64,000 bases of DNA from positions 1,488,001 through 1,552,000 of the forward strand of contig NC_047082.1 of assembly GCF_902459465.1 (NCBI RefSeq), given 5' to 3'. A program made the position numbers and the translations under genes. This stretch comes from Asterias rubens. Its lineage: Eukaryota > Echinodermata > Asteroidea > Forcipulatida > Asteriidae. This document shows positions 34,705-48,200 of the stretch, piece by piece. Each line of letters starts with the position of its first letter. Within the stretch, counting starts at the first letter, position 1. The notes under the pieces are model-generated. The model was not told where the DNA came from and ran no database searches. It saw only the letters and a program-made list of their open reading frames with translations.

Positions 34705-37700
34705 ATGGACCGTGGTTTCCCCACTCTATTCGGCAAGATGATTTGGGTCACATTTACGCTGGTATGTATGCAAAATATTTTGTCATATTTATTTCATTGC
34801 GGTGTTTTCTTATCTTTGTTTATGGCACTGGACATTCATTTTGGTAATTCTCCAAAGACCAGTATTAAAACTTGGTGTGTCCCAACACGAGCATCACAAT
34901 AAATCTGTGGAAATTTGGGCTCAATATTATTGGTCATCGAAGTAACAAGAAAATACTGAATGAAAAATCACCCTTATTCACAAATTTATGTGCTTTCAGA
35001 TGCATGAGAAGGGCCCCGGGCCTGAAGTTTTTTCAGATTAAAATAGTTTGGTGAGAAATTACCTCTCTTTCAACAATACGTTACTTCAGAAGGACTCGGT
35101 CATTTCTTTACAAGTTGTATATTCTCATCAGCTCTCCGTTAATCGTCACCAAGTGTAAGTTTTGATGCTAGAATATGTGGGTAATTACAAAACGTGTCCA
35201 GTGCCCTAAACAGACAATGCTCTATCGTATAAATGAGGAAAGTCACGAGAAACAGATTGTTTAAATTATTCATGGTAATTAGAAAACAATGTTATACTCT
35301 CTTAATGTAAAAGAGTGAAAACCCTTGTCCGCCATTGACCATTCTTGCAAGAGCCATATAATATTGCCGCAAACTCGTTTGTGAAATACGGGTACATTTA
35401 AATTTATTCAGAGTGAAGTTCGTTTTGGGAGTTCATTGAATTGGTTGTGTTTGAACTGAAAGGCGGTGTGAAGAGCAGCACTATTCGAGAGTTCAGGGCT
35501 TACTGTTCATCTCATGATGCATCTGATTAATGTTGACCATTCCATAAGCATTGTAGTTAAAGAAGTTCTTGCACAAAATGTTTGCAAATACGTATCAAAA
35601 TCATAAGAGATGTGATAGTTGTGATAGTTTGGATTTATGGAAAAACCTTACAGTTTAAATAGGAACTCAAAGGTCAAATTCAAATTTGTATTCAACACCC
35701 TTCCAGTTTTGTCAAATTTGTCAAAATGTCAAATTCAACGCCGTTTTGATTGCTTAGCGACAATGAGGATAAACCAATAATTCCCCATACAAATTGTTCA
35801 AACCCAAAATTGAATTTTTACCTTGGAGTTCTTCTTTAAGCTGTGTTAGCCTGGAAGTATTTATTCTGACCTTGCCAATTAATGTAATTTGACCATTCCA
35901 GAAGCATTGTAGTTAACCCTCTAGTCCCTGCACCGCCCGAGTTTCTGAAAACCAATTTTTCAAGATTCTTGCAGTAAATAACTGGAATCGTAGTTCAATT
36001 TTTAAAAGATAGCTTAATATTTATGCACAATTTTTTACCCTTTCGGTAATGTTTGTATAAAAGTACAAGCTCCCATTGGGAACAATAATCGGCTCTCTAA
36101 TATTTTTTTGTAAGGATAAAATGGACACAATAGCTTTTCAAGGCTTTAATCTGACTCAATGCTCAAACTAATTAAATGCGAAGGCGTTAGTTTTCGACAA
36201 TATCAATATTAATGATGAATAAATACAGTTTCCTTTGTGTTTACTAATTGGTATGAGCTAAATTATTTCATCGTCATTAGCTTCGATGAAATAATTTAGC
36301 TCATACTAATTAGTAAGCACAAAGGAAACTGTATTTATTCATCATTAATGATTGATGATATTGTCGAAAACTAACGCCTTCGCATTTAATTAGTATGAGC
36401 ATTGAGCCAGATAAAAGCCTTGAAAAGCTATTGTGTCCATTTTATCCTTACAAAAAAATATTCGAGAGCTGATTATTGTTCCCAATGGGAGCTTGTACTT
36501 TTATACAAACATTACCAAAAGGGTAAAAAATTGTGCATAAATATTAAGCTATCGGTTAAAAATTGAACTACGATTCCAGTTGTTTACTGCAAGAATCTTG
36601 AAAAATTGGTTTTCAGAAACTCGGGTGGTGCAGTGAAAGTTCTTGCACAAAATGTTTGCAAATACGTATCAAAATCATAAGAGATGTGATAGTTGTGATA
36701 GTTTGGATTTATGGAACAACCTTACAGTTTAAATAGGAACTCAAAGGTCAAATTCAAATTTGTATTCAATACCCTTCCAGTTTTTGTCAAATTTGTCAAA
36801 ATGTCAAATTCAACGCCGTTTTGATTGCTTAGCGACAATGAGGATAAACCAATAATTCCCCATACAAATTGTTCAAACCCAAAATTGAATTTGACCTTGG
36901 TGTTCTTCTTTAAGCTGTGTTAGCCTGGAAGTATTTATTCTGACCTTGCCAATTAATGTAATTTGACCATTCCAGAAGCATTGTAGTTAAAGAAGTTCTT
37001 GCACAAATTGTTTGCAATAAAGTATCAAAATCATAAGAGATGGGATAGTTGTGATAGTTTTGATTTATGGAACAACCTTACAGTTTAAACTGTGTTAGCC
37101 TGGAAGTATTTATTCTGACCTTGCCAATTAGGTCGATTTTTTGTAATTTTTTAAATTCACTGAAATTGTTGACTGATTGTGAAACATACAGAAAACCCCA
37201 TTTTGCACATGTGATGTTTTGGATTGTTAATGTTATTACCATTAAATTTTTATTAAAAAGTTGTTATCTTGAAATTCATGTTGTAGTCGCCAAGTCTCAG
37301 TATTTATGATGTGTCCATTTATTACAGCCCTAAACTCCATGAAATAACACTTTGCTAGTATTCAACACAAGCATTGTGTATATTATTACCAGTTTTTAAG
37401 GCACACAGTTTACATTAAAAATCGGTAAAATCTATACTGCAAAATTGAGTAATTATTTTACATGAGTGGATTTATACCCAGCAATTCAGTAAAAAAAATA
37501 CCCAATATTGATGTAAAGTTTTACACAACTATTTACATTGTAAAGCGGTAAAGTCTTACGTCACAATTAAGTAATATTTTACATGAGTGGGTTTACCCAA
37601 CAATTCAGTAAAGAAAACTACCCAATATTTATGTAAACTTTTACACAGCTATTAAGCAAGATATTACCCAACGCCTGTTGGGTAAAGTTTTACCTAATAG

Positions 37701-40700
37701 TTATGGTGTTCGCCCACTACATCTAAAACAGGTAATATTTTACACAAGTTGTGTAATCTTTCCTCTGTGTGTAGTACTGGACACTATTGGTTTATTACTC
37801 AAAATAATTGCGAGCATAAAACTTTCTTGGTGACGAGTAATGGAGAGCTGTTGATAGCTTTTGTATCAATACAAATCTAAAACCTTACGGACATACAACA
37901 TACCGTAGACCCAATGTTAATACTTTGTTCTTAATTTATGCACAGGTTTTACTATTCGGAGCAACAACGTGTAAGTACAGTTTCACTTAAGTTTGTTGTT
38001 AAACAATAAATCACAAGTTAATGACCATAAAAATTATTTGGAAAAAGAGCACTGGAGAGCTGGTTATCTTTAAAAATGAAGACTCGATGAAAGAGGTAAT
38101 TTTTCACCTACATAATTTGAATCCGCGGAAGGTCTCATGAAGCACACAATAAGGCAATAGATGTATATTTTCTTACCAATTTTCAAACTTCAGCCGAAAT
38201 TTCACAAGTATAACCGTGTACCCCGTATAGCATGCTACCAAATTGTGTCTCAGAATTCATAACATCATTAACACTTCCTTCTGTTTAAATGTTTATTATG
38301 CTAAGCTCATTGAGTACCTTATTGGTAGTTGCTAAAGACCTCGATGCCAGTTAATTAGGTTTGTGTGATGAAAGTACTGGTATTTCACAATACCAAAAGT
38401 GTGTTCAATAATATGTCGATCGTTTTGCGTTGGTTATGCAAAATGTTTTTACTTATAATGTTTTGTTTCATAATTACCAGTGAGCCAACAAACTAGCCAA
38501 TCCACAGCTTCATCTCCAGCAGTGACCCAACAAACCACTAGTTCAACCAGCCAACCCACAGCTTTATCTTCAGCACTGACCCAACAAACCACTAGTTCAA
38601 CTAGCCAACCCACAGCTTCATCTTCAGCACTGACCCAACAAACCACTAGTTCAACAAGCCAACCCACAGCTTCATCTTCAGCACTGACCCAACAAACCAC
38701 TAGTTCAACTAGCCAATCCACAGCTTCATCTCCAGTGACGCAACAGACCACTAGTTCAACCAGCCAATCCACGGCTTTATCTCCAGCACTGACCCAACAA
38801 ATTACTAGTTCAACTAGCCAATCCTCAGCTTCATCTCCAGCACTGACCCAACAAAGCACTAGTTCAACCAGCCAACCCACAGCTTTATCTCCAGCACTGA
38901 CCCAACAAATTACTAGTTCAACTAGCCAATCCTCAGCTTCATCTCCAGTGACGCAACAGACCACTAGTTCAACTAGCCAACCCACGGCTTCATCTCCAGC
39001 ACTGACCCAACAAACCACTAGTTCAACTAGCCAACCCACAGCTTCATCTTCAGCACTGACCCAACAAACCACTAGTTCAACTAGCCAATCCACGGCTTCA
39101 TCTCCAGCACCGACCCAACAAAGCACTAGTTCAACTAGCCAATCCACGGCTTCATCTCCAGCACTGACCCAACAAACCACTAGTTCAACTAGCCAATCCA
39201 CGGCTTCATCTCCAGCACTGACCCAACAAAGCACTAGTTCAACTAGCCAACCCACAGCTTTATCTCCAGCACTGACCCAACAAATTACTAGTTCAACTAG
39301 CCAATCCTCAGCTTCATCTCCAGCAGTGACCCAACAAACCACTAGTTCAACCAGCCAACCCACAGCTTTATCTTCAGCACTGACCCAACAAACCACTAGT
39401 TCAACTAGCCAACCCACAGCTTCATCTTCAGCACTGACCCAACAAACCACTAGTTCAACAAGCCAACCCACAGCTTCATCTTCAGCACTGACCCAACAAA
39501 CCACTAGTTCAACTAGCCAATCCACAGCTTCATCTCCAGTGACGCAACAGACCACTAGTTCAACCAGCCAATCCACGGCTTTATCTCCAGCACTGACCCA
39601 ACAAATTACTAGTTCAACTAGCCAATCCTCAGCTTCATCTCCAGCACTGACCCAACAAAGCACTAGTTCAACCAGCCAACCCACAGCTTTATCTCCAGCA
39701 CTGACCCAACAAATTACTAGTTCAACTAGCCAATCCTCAGCTTCATCTCCAGTGACGCAACAGACCACTAGTTCAACTAGCCAACCCACGGCTTCATCTC
39801 TAGCACTGACCCAACAAACCACTAGTTCAACTAGCCAACCCACAGCTTCATCTTCAGCACTGACCCAACAAACCACTAGTTCAACTAGCCAATCCACGGC
39901 TTCATCTCCAGCACTGACCCAACAAAGCACTAGTTCAACTAGCCAATCCACGGCTTCATCTCCAGCACTGACCCAACAAACCACTAGTTCAACTAGCCAA
40001 TCCACGGCTTCATCTCCAGCACTGACCCAACAAAGCACTAGTTCAACTAGCCAACCCACAGCTTTATCTCCAGCACTGACCCAACAAATTACTAGTTCAA
40101 GTAGCCAATCCTCAGCTTCATCTCCAGTACTGACCCAACAAACCACTAGTTCAACTAGCCAATCCACGGCTTCATCTCCAGCACTGACCCAACAAACCAC
40201 TAGTTCAACTAGCCAACCCACAGCTTCATCTTCAGCACTGACCCAACAAACCACTAGTTCAACTAGCCAACCCACAGCTTCATCTCCAGCACTGACCCAA
40301 CAAACCACTAGTTCAACTAGTCAATCCACGGCTACATCTCCAATGACCCAACAAACCACTAGTTCAACTAGCCGGTCCACAGCTTCATCTCCAATGACCC
40401 AACAAACCACTAGTTCAACTAGCAAATCCACAGCTTCATCTCCAGCACTGATCCAACAAACCACTAGTTCAACTAGCCAATCCACAGCTTCATCTCCAGC
40501 ACTGATCCAACAAACCACTAGTTCAACTAGCCAGTCCACAGCTTCATCTCCAGCACTGACTCAACAAACCACTAGACCAACTAGCCAACCCAATGCTCCA
40601 TCTTCAATGACCCAACAATCCACCATTTCAACTAGCCAACCCAATGCTCCATCTTCAATGACCCAGCAATCCACCATTTCAACTAGCCAATCCACAACTT

Positions 40701-43151
40701 TAGCAACTGACTCATCAATCCAAGAAACCACTACACCATTGATTTTTACTGCGTGTGGAGAAGAAGTCAATTCCTATGAGGTAGATACTTTATGATTAAT
40801 AAAGGCAACACTTTTCTTTAACTTTAAATCAACCCGCTTGGGGGTCTATTGAGTTTTGGGAATTCAGTGAATAATGTAAAATAAAATCTAAAATCTAAAA
40901 TCATTTCAAAACTTCTGATTAATGGACCTGACTTGACTAAACTGGGTCGTATATTGAATGTGACTGGGCTTGGTTCGACTTGACCTGGCTCGTTTTGGAC
41001 CAGTCTGAACTGAACTGGACCAAATAAGGGGAACTGACCTTGACTGGACTGGACTGGATTGAACTGGATCGGACTGGAATTGGCCGGCCTTGGCATGATT
41101 CGACTTGACTCGTCGTATTTGGACTAGTCTGGACCGATTGGCTGAACTGTACATGATAGACTGGACTGACATTGACTGAATATTAGATAGAACTGGTTCG
41201 GACTTAACTTGACTGGACTTTGCAAGATTTGACTCGCAATCGGGACCGGACTTTGGCTGAACTAAACTTGACTTGACTGACTTGAACTGGATTGGACTGG
41301 ACCAAACCGGACAAGACTTTGCTGAACTATACACTTTACTATAATATCTTCTCCCTTCAGGCGGCATTGCGATGCAGTTCCAGCAATTTCTTTGATAACA
41401 TGGAAAGTCCCAGTGAAACCGATGCTCTAACAGACAGTCAGGAAAGGGAACTAACGCAAATTATAAAAAGCGTTTCGTCCTTGTCTTCTGAGCAGCTGAC
41501 GACGAACGAGACGACTGCAGTGGCCCAGGTGAGAATTAGATTCTCGAATTATTTTCAGACAATTATTGTTGTTTGCGGTTTCATTTTCGTATCATTACGC
41601 GTTTTTTTTTTTGTTTTTTTTTACTTCCAGCTTGTCCTCGCAGCATTTTCGGAGCTGACCAATCCAAAGCAAGACTTGGTAAGTTACTCACTCCTAAGTA
41701 ATCATTCCCTGAGTTGTATAGGCCCTTTCGAAACCACGGCTTCGGCTCCAGATTCGTCTCAGGCTATAAGCTTTGCCTTGCGGTTGCTTTGACCATTTGT
41801 GCGTGCTTTACGTACACGGGCGTGCTCAGGGCTCCAGACGAGAGGACGGAGCCTGAAGCCGAATCAAAAGCCAAAGTCGTGGATTCGGTTTGGCGCCCTA
41901 AAGGCTCCCATAGGCTGGTATCCCTGTATTTTTATTTTCAAAACCGACTTTTGACAGTTCCATTCCGTTTTTATACATTGTTTCGCCAAAATTGTATTTT
42001 TGTTTAAAACATATTTTTAGTCAACCGAAGAAGAACTATCAGTTGTGGCTGAGACAGAAGTTGCTCTTGAAAAGTTGGCCGAAACACTTCCCGACGGGAG
42101 TTGTACGTCGATTGAATATTCGGCAAACAGTGAGTAAAATCTATCGCCGTTTACGAAAACATAGGCTTGGGTTTAGGCTCTGTTAGTATATTTGAAAAGG
42201 GAGTGCTTTCATTGTACTTGGGCCCGAAGCCAAAGTCCAATCTGAGAACTTGGTTTCGAAAAGGGCCTTGCGAAGAGTTGCACTTTTAAAAAAAAAACGG
42301 TTATTTTTCCCATAATGGGATAACGATGATTTAAAAGGGGCGCTATCTTTAGAAAAAAATCTTACACAATTCACCATCTCCTACCATATGGGGGCGTGTG
42401 AACTTTGGTTCAACCCTATTTACAACACACAACCTCTTTGCCATGAGTGCTATAGTTGATCACTCTCCCCGCTGAAGATGTCACAATACAATCATGATTC
42501 GTATGAATCATTTTAGATGCCGCACTTTGCCGCTCTTCATCGTTGCAAAACCTGACTGGTGGGTACAAGTTCAATACTGACGGGGCTCAGCTTGGGAGTT
42601 TGAACTTTGACCTCTCGCAGGCAGATCCTGATGCTGGTAAGAAAACAAAAGACTGATGCGGTACTAGTATTGATTGGTGATGTTGATTCGCAACACGAAT
42701 ACTATCCAAAACACGAACTACTGGAGGAGAGATATAGTATCACACAAACATATTGGAGATGTGTAGACTTGCTCCAGTCCTCCGAATTGGGCTCTTAACC
42801 AGTCGATGTAGCACTCTCTACCGGTGATTAATATGAAAACAGTATCTCCAATCAAGACTAACGCAGTACAGACCATGTAACCTTTGTTTACTGAAAGCGT
42901 TACCTTGTACATTCCAAGGCCTTTTTGGCAGGCAGCACTGCAACAAATGGGGTGTTAAAAATGACACCACGTGGGTGTGGTTAGATTATAGTTGTAACCA
43001 CAATGTATACAATACTTCTTTTGTATTTATATTTATTGTGTGCTTTTTGCTGGTTTATTTATTTTATTCGTTATTATTTTGATTGGTTCGTTGCTTTTCG
43101 TTTAACTTTTGCTGTACTTTTTGATGTACTTGTATTTGTTGAGGTCAAATA

Positions 43152-43188
<37 letters not shown>

Positions 43189-45198
43189 CTTTTGTAATTT
43201 TGCAGACAGCTTCACCTTGGTGATTTTGAGGAAGGAAAACAAAGAGAGTGAAGTCAATATAGAGTAAGTTTATTTTTATTTTTACTTTGTCAAAAAAAAT
43301 CGTAATTTTTCAGATCGTAGTAATATTGTGGTAATTGTTTTCAATGGTACTGAAAAAGTGTCGTTTAAAAATTGATAACAAAATAAAGTTTTTTACATTC
43401 ATATTTTTAATTTTTATTCTACAGAAACTTTCAATCGTCAAGTCACGACGACTCGATCAAACACAGCTCAGTTGGAGTGAACAGCGCCCTTTTGTCTTTC
43501 TCTTTCTCAGTTGAAGGACAGCGGCAGTCAGTTCCAGTAGATTTCGGTTTGAATAATTTAGCAGTAAGCAAAAAGGAAACCCGGGTATCAATGTGTACTA
43601 CTCGGTGGTAGAATGTGCGCAAATACTAAGTGAGAGTTGTGGCCCTTGCATTATGACGTCACGAGCTCAAAAACGCCCTCAACGAGGCCATAATATCTAT
43701 AATTAGCTTAGAGCAAGTTCGAGTGGGCACAAATAGTCGCCTTCTGGTTGATTACTGATCAGCAATGTACATACAGTGACGCACTCACTCGAACGACTCA
43801 TTTGGAAGTCTAGTCAACCTTCTGCTATTTCGCTATAGTGTCATTGGTTCCCATGCGCTTTAGACATGTTAGAATAGGAAATGCTGTTGGGACCAGTGAA
43901 GAAACAATGAGCTCGAGGCTGGTTCCAACTGGTCGACCACTGTCTTTATCATTGCGGATAAAGACATGGGACCACTCTTGGCTGAGAGTTGGCCGATGCA
44001 CGTAGGTATCGCGTGCACATTTCACTTGTTTGATCTCAGAGCAATGGCGGCATATGCAATGGTTCTGTTCAACAAACCGAGCACGTGCTCAATCAAATGC
44101 TGTGCGTTGAACCTAAAGTAGTGTAGCAATTTTCCATTACCTTTGGGTTCTTTCTAATATCAATTTACCTTTTTGTTTTGTAGGAGGTATACGACCAGCC
44201 ATTTACCATTCAGGGAAGGAATGGCATTACAAGAAATCCAATCTGTGTCTTTTGGCAGACGATCGATAAGTATGACAGTTGTTCTTAAGAGACCCATTCT
44301 TTCAATAGTTCTTAACCTCAATACAAAAACTCTTGAAAACATTGCAACACAAAAGGAGGCACCATATACTTAATTGACTTCAGTTATCGTTTAACTTTAT
44401 TGAACAGGAAAATTTCCTGTTCAATCCTCTTTCACCTGTGTGTGTTTCAGACCGACTTCTCCCCTTTTTTGCTCAACAGAGAATGGTCAACTTGGGGATG
44501 CACAAAGATGGACTCTCTGTCATCTAAAGACCTTACTCAGTGTTCATGCAACCATTCTACAAATTTCGCTGTTCTGATGCAGGTACTAAAAGTGACTGGT
44601 TGTGTGCTTTGTTCCAATTCCAATATCAGGCGTTTTTTCGAAACTACGGGCTTGGGTTCGCGGGCTTCGGTGTCAGATGCAATTGTGTCCGCCATGCAAT
44701 ACTATCCGCTCCGGACACTTTTGCATATGCAATCGTGTCCGGGGCTATGCAAAAACCATGACTGTACATGTATGTGCACGCGTAAGCGAGTGTGCATGCA
44801 CTGAACCTACGTATATGCAGCATGAATATTCACGTATTTTTATGATTGCAGCGAATATCCAACGGCCGAACATTTTTAATGTCATTCATGACATGCACTT
44901 TAATAGCTTGTAAGGACGGTTTTGCACGGGGGCGGACACAACTGCATATGCAATGTCCGGGCGGGCACAATTGCATTATGTTGCAGCGTCAGGGCGGACA
45001 CGATTGCATATGCAAATCCGTCTGGCGGACATTAATGCATATGCAATAGTGTCCTCCTGATAGTCTTCAAGAAATATCTCAAAACACACCTGTTCAACTG
45101 ATTTGCTTGCTTTTATTTATTCTTTGCTCTTTGTTTATTTTGTGTGTACAGCGCTGTGGTACTTTCCCCTGTTAGTTAGAGCGCTTTATAAATACCTT

Positions 45199-45296
<98 letters not shown>

Positions 45297-48200
45297 GTTA
45301 TTATTATTGAATAGAGGACATAATTGCACACAGACTGTCAATAATGACGTTACCGTCCAACAGATTTACGGTGGCCCTGAGGAAACACCACAAACAATTT
45401 GAAAGTCTTTCATGGTGTACATATTTGAACTTGTTACTTTTCTTACACACAGGTTACTTCTGATGACTCCAGTTCGCAAGCTCTGACACTCATCACGTAT
45501 ATCGGGTGCGGCACATCCATTGCTGGATTACTCCTTACTCTATCAATCTATGGTTTCCTATGGTGAGCAAAGATCCACTATTGCCAAGATCGTCTCCTCT
45601 TTCCTTACTGTGCCAACCACCCACTTTGTATGGTGTCGCATGCAATTATGTCCTCTATGCAATACTGTCCGGAGGACGACGTATGGTTTTGCGTATGCAA
45701 TCGTGTCCACCCGGACGCTGCTGAATAATGCAATTGTGTCCGCCCCAGACACATTTGCAGATGCAGTTGTGTCCGCCCCGTTCAAAACCGTCCTTGCAGT
45801 AAATTAAATGCCCTTGGTTGACGGAACACGTTCGCCATTTTTGTATAAGCTAAGTGCATGTCATGAATGACTTTTGAAATGTTCGGCCAATCGCTGCAAT
45901 AATAAAATACAGAATATTCATGCTGCATACGTAGGTTCAGTGCATGTACGCTCGATTACGCGCGCACATACATATACAGTACAGTTATGTACATGTCCGC
46001 CGGATGGTTTTTGCATAGCCCTGGACACGATTGCATATGCAAAAGTGTCCGGAGCGGACAGTATTGCATGGCGGACACAATTGCATCTGACAATGGCTTT
46101 CTTTTTTGTTTCGGTCAAGCACGCTCATTGGTCTATCCGGAAAATGCTCAGTCCCATCATGCATTACGCTCACACTGCTATGCACTGCACCAATGACGTA
46201 CTTCCTGTTCAAGATTCTGCACAAGCTGATATCTTGCCCAGACAAAAAAATACCGTGAACAATATTTCATTCCTATGTGGTTTGATAACTTGGAGTCTGT
46301 TTTATAATAATGTCCCTTTTCCTTGTTTTGTTCTAGGAGAATGCTGTGTTCAGACCGCACCTTCATTCACACCAATTTATCGATTTCAATCTTAGCAGCT
46401 CAGATCCTATTCATTGCTGGTATAAATAGAGTCGAAATCAAAGTGAGTAACTGACAATCGACAATGAGACACACCTTTATTATAACAAGATACTTGCAAC
46501 TTTCGCACCTTCCAGAAAATTTCAACAGATTTTCACTTGATCAAACTTCTTTCGCAGGTTGTGTGCAAAGTGATAGCCTTCTTTCTGCATTTCTTCTACC
46601 TGTCTGCCTTTGGTTGGATGTTGGTAGAGGGCGTGCATCTCTACATGAAGGTGGTCAAAGTCTATGGCAGTGAGAACATTAAGATATACCGCTACGTTCT
46701 CATCGGCTGGGTCGCACCTGCTGCAATTTGCTTGATATCAGTCGCTGTGAATGTTGAGGGGTACGGGACGGATCGTAGGTAAGAGACTAGTCTTGATTAG
46801 AGACGTTCGTTTGGTTGAGTTGTTGCCGGTATCACACGGCCAGAATTACTGGAGAAGAGATGTCTTTATCAAACAAACATCTGGATCTAAGGCCCGTGTC
46901 ACACGAGGCAATTACAGGCAATCAGTTCCAGGCAATATCCAAGAAGAAAGGCATTCACATTATAATGTGCACATATTTTTCTTATGGGTCGTATGACAAT
47001 GTTTGAAAAATGACTCATGTGCTACCAAAGTGGTCCTGTAGCATGTAATAGATGGTTGCCTTAAAGTTGCTTAGTGTGACGTGTGACAAGGTGATCAAGA
47101 TTCGTAGATTTGCCCAGTCCCTCCGAGTCAGTCGATGTTGTATCCATACTGGTGGCTTTTACAAAACTAGCGTCACCAATGGAGACTATGTTAAACAACA
47201 TAATTGTTGCTGTTGTTATAACTATTTGTAATATTATATGTGTGCTATTTTGTGTACAATCCTATAGTTGTTGGCTGGACACGACGTCTGGGGCGATATG
47301 GGCCTTCGTAGCTCCAGCTTTACTGGTCATAACGGTAAGAAATAGTTCAGCTATAACTAGTCTTGCAACCGAAACGTGCATAAGTTGTGTTTACTTGATA
47401 TTTTATTTTTCTTGCGCAAGTGCAAACTGTTGAATGGAGTGCATGCTGGTCTAGCTAGCGATCAGCATGCACCTCATTAACATGCCTAACGCGCACGTAC
47501 CGAGTATCTGCGATCAGGTCTAATGGAAATTTACCATGGATGTTTGCTGCCACCTATAGCTTTTCAAAGTTTTGGATTTTCCAAACTGCACTGTGTCATA
47601 TTGACATGTTATTGCTTATATTTTCCCATCAGTTCAACATGCTTGTTCTGGCGATGGTTGTTCGTATCGTGGTCCATTCAACTAAACTCCATCAAGAGAA
47701 ACAACATGACCACATCAAGTAAGAGAGAAGTTAGGATTCCATTTTCTTTTATCGCAGTGATTTTTTGAAATTTTCAAAAGTTGTTTTCCCCAGCATTTGG
47801 GGAAGAGGCAAACTACTCCCCGGTTAATCACAATGATGCAGTCCCAACTTGTACAGCATTCAAACCAAATCGAGAGTGGGTGGAGAGAAAAGTCTGATAC
47901 CCTTCTCAGAGAGTGTGTATCCCTATACATACATACGACTAATATTGGATACGGGGTACATGACGAATATTGACATAACATTTTCGTACTGATTTCCTCA
48001 AGTTACATCATAAAAATAAATTCTCATTTTCTTCTTTATGAACAGAGCTGGGTTGAAGGGCGCCCTCGTACTGCTGCCGATCCTGGGCATGACATGGCTC
48101 TTTGGAATGCTTGCCTTCAACAGCGCCACCATCGTTTTCCAGTATCTCTTCGTCATCTTCAATTCTTTCCAGGGACTCTTCATCTTTCTGATCTATTGCG

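Noticed and set aside
38449-40308. 619-codon minus-strand open frame across the repeat exon
   Set aside because: It is the antisense of the 54-bp coding repeat of receptor A. The plus frame has a signal peptide, matching splice phases and downstream GAIN/7TM exons.
40824-41367. Two minus-strand frames of 90 and 153 codons
   Set aside because: They are products of the pentamer array in an intron. Low-complexity composition and no domain.
44184-44479. Use of the acceptor near 44450 (TTTCAG before ACCGAC) for the second GPS exon
   Set aside because: The only matching upstream donor (44270) ends in phase 2 and would shift the frame. The acceptor at 44479 keeps frame and gives FWQTIDKEWSTWGC.
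45103-45402. Poly-Leu frame
   Set aside because: It is the translation of an (ATT)n retroelement tail.
44602-46395. Several overlapping Cys/His-rich frames between TM1 exons
   Set aside because: They fall in the foldback elements and their repeats (HMQ, AYAIVS words recur), not in genes.
46784-47105. Possible MITE around GGCCCGTGTCACACGAGGCAA
   Set aside because: A weak inverted match (GCTTAGTGTGACGTGTGAC) was noticed, but the ends could not be set with confidence.
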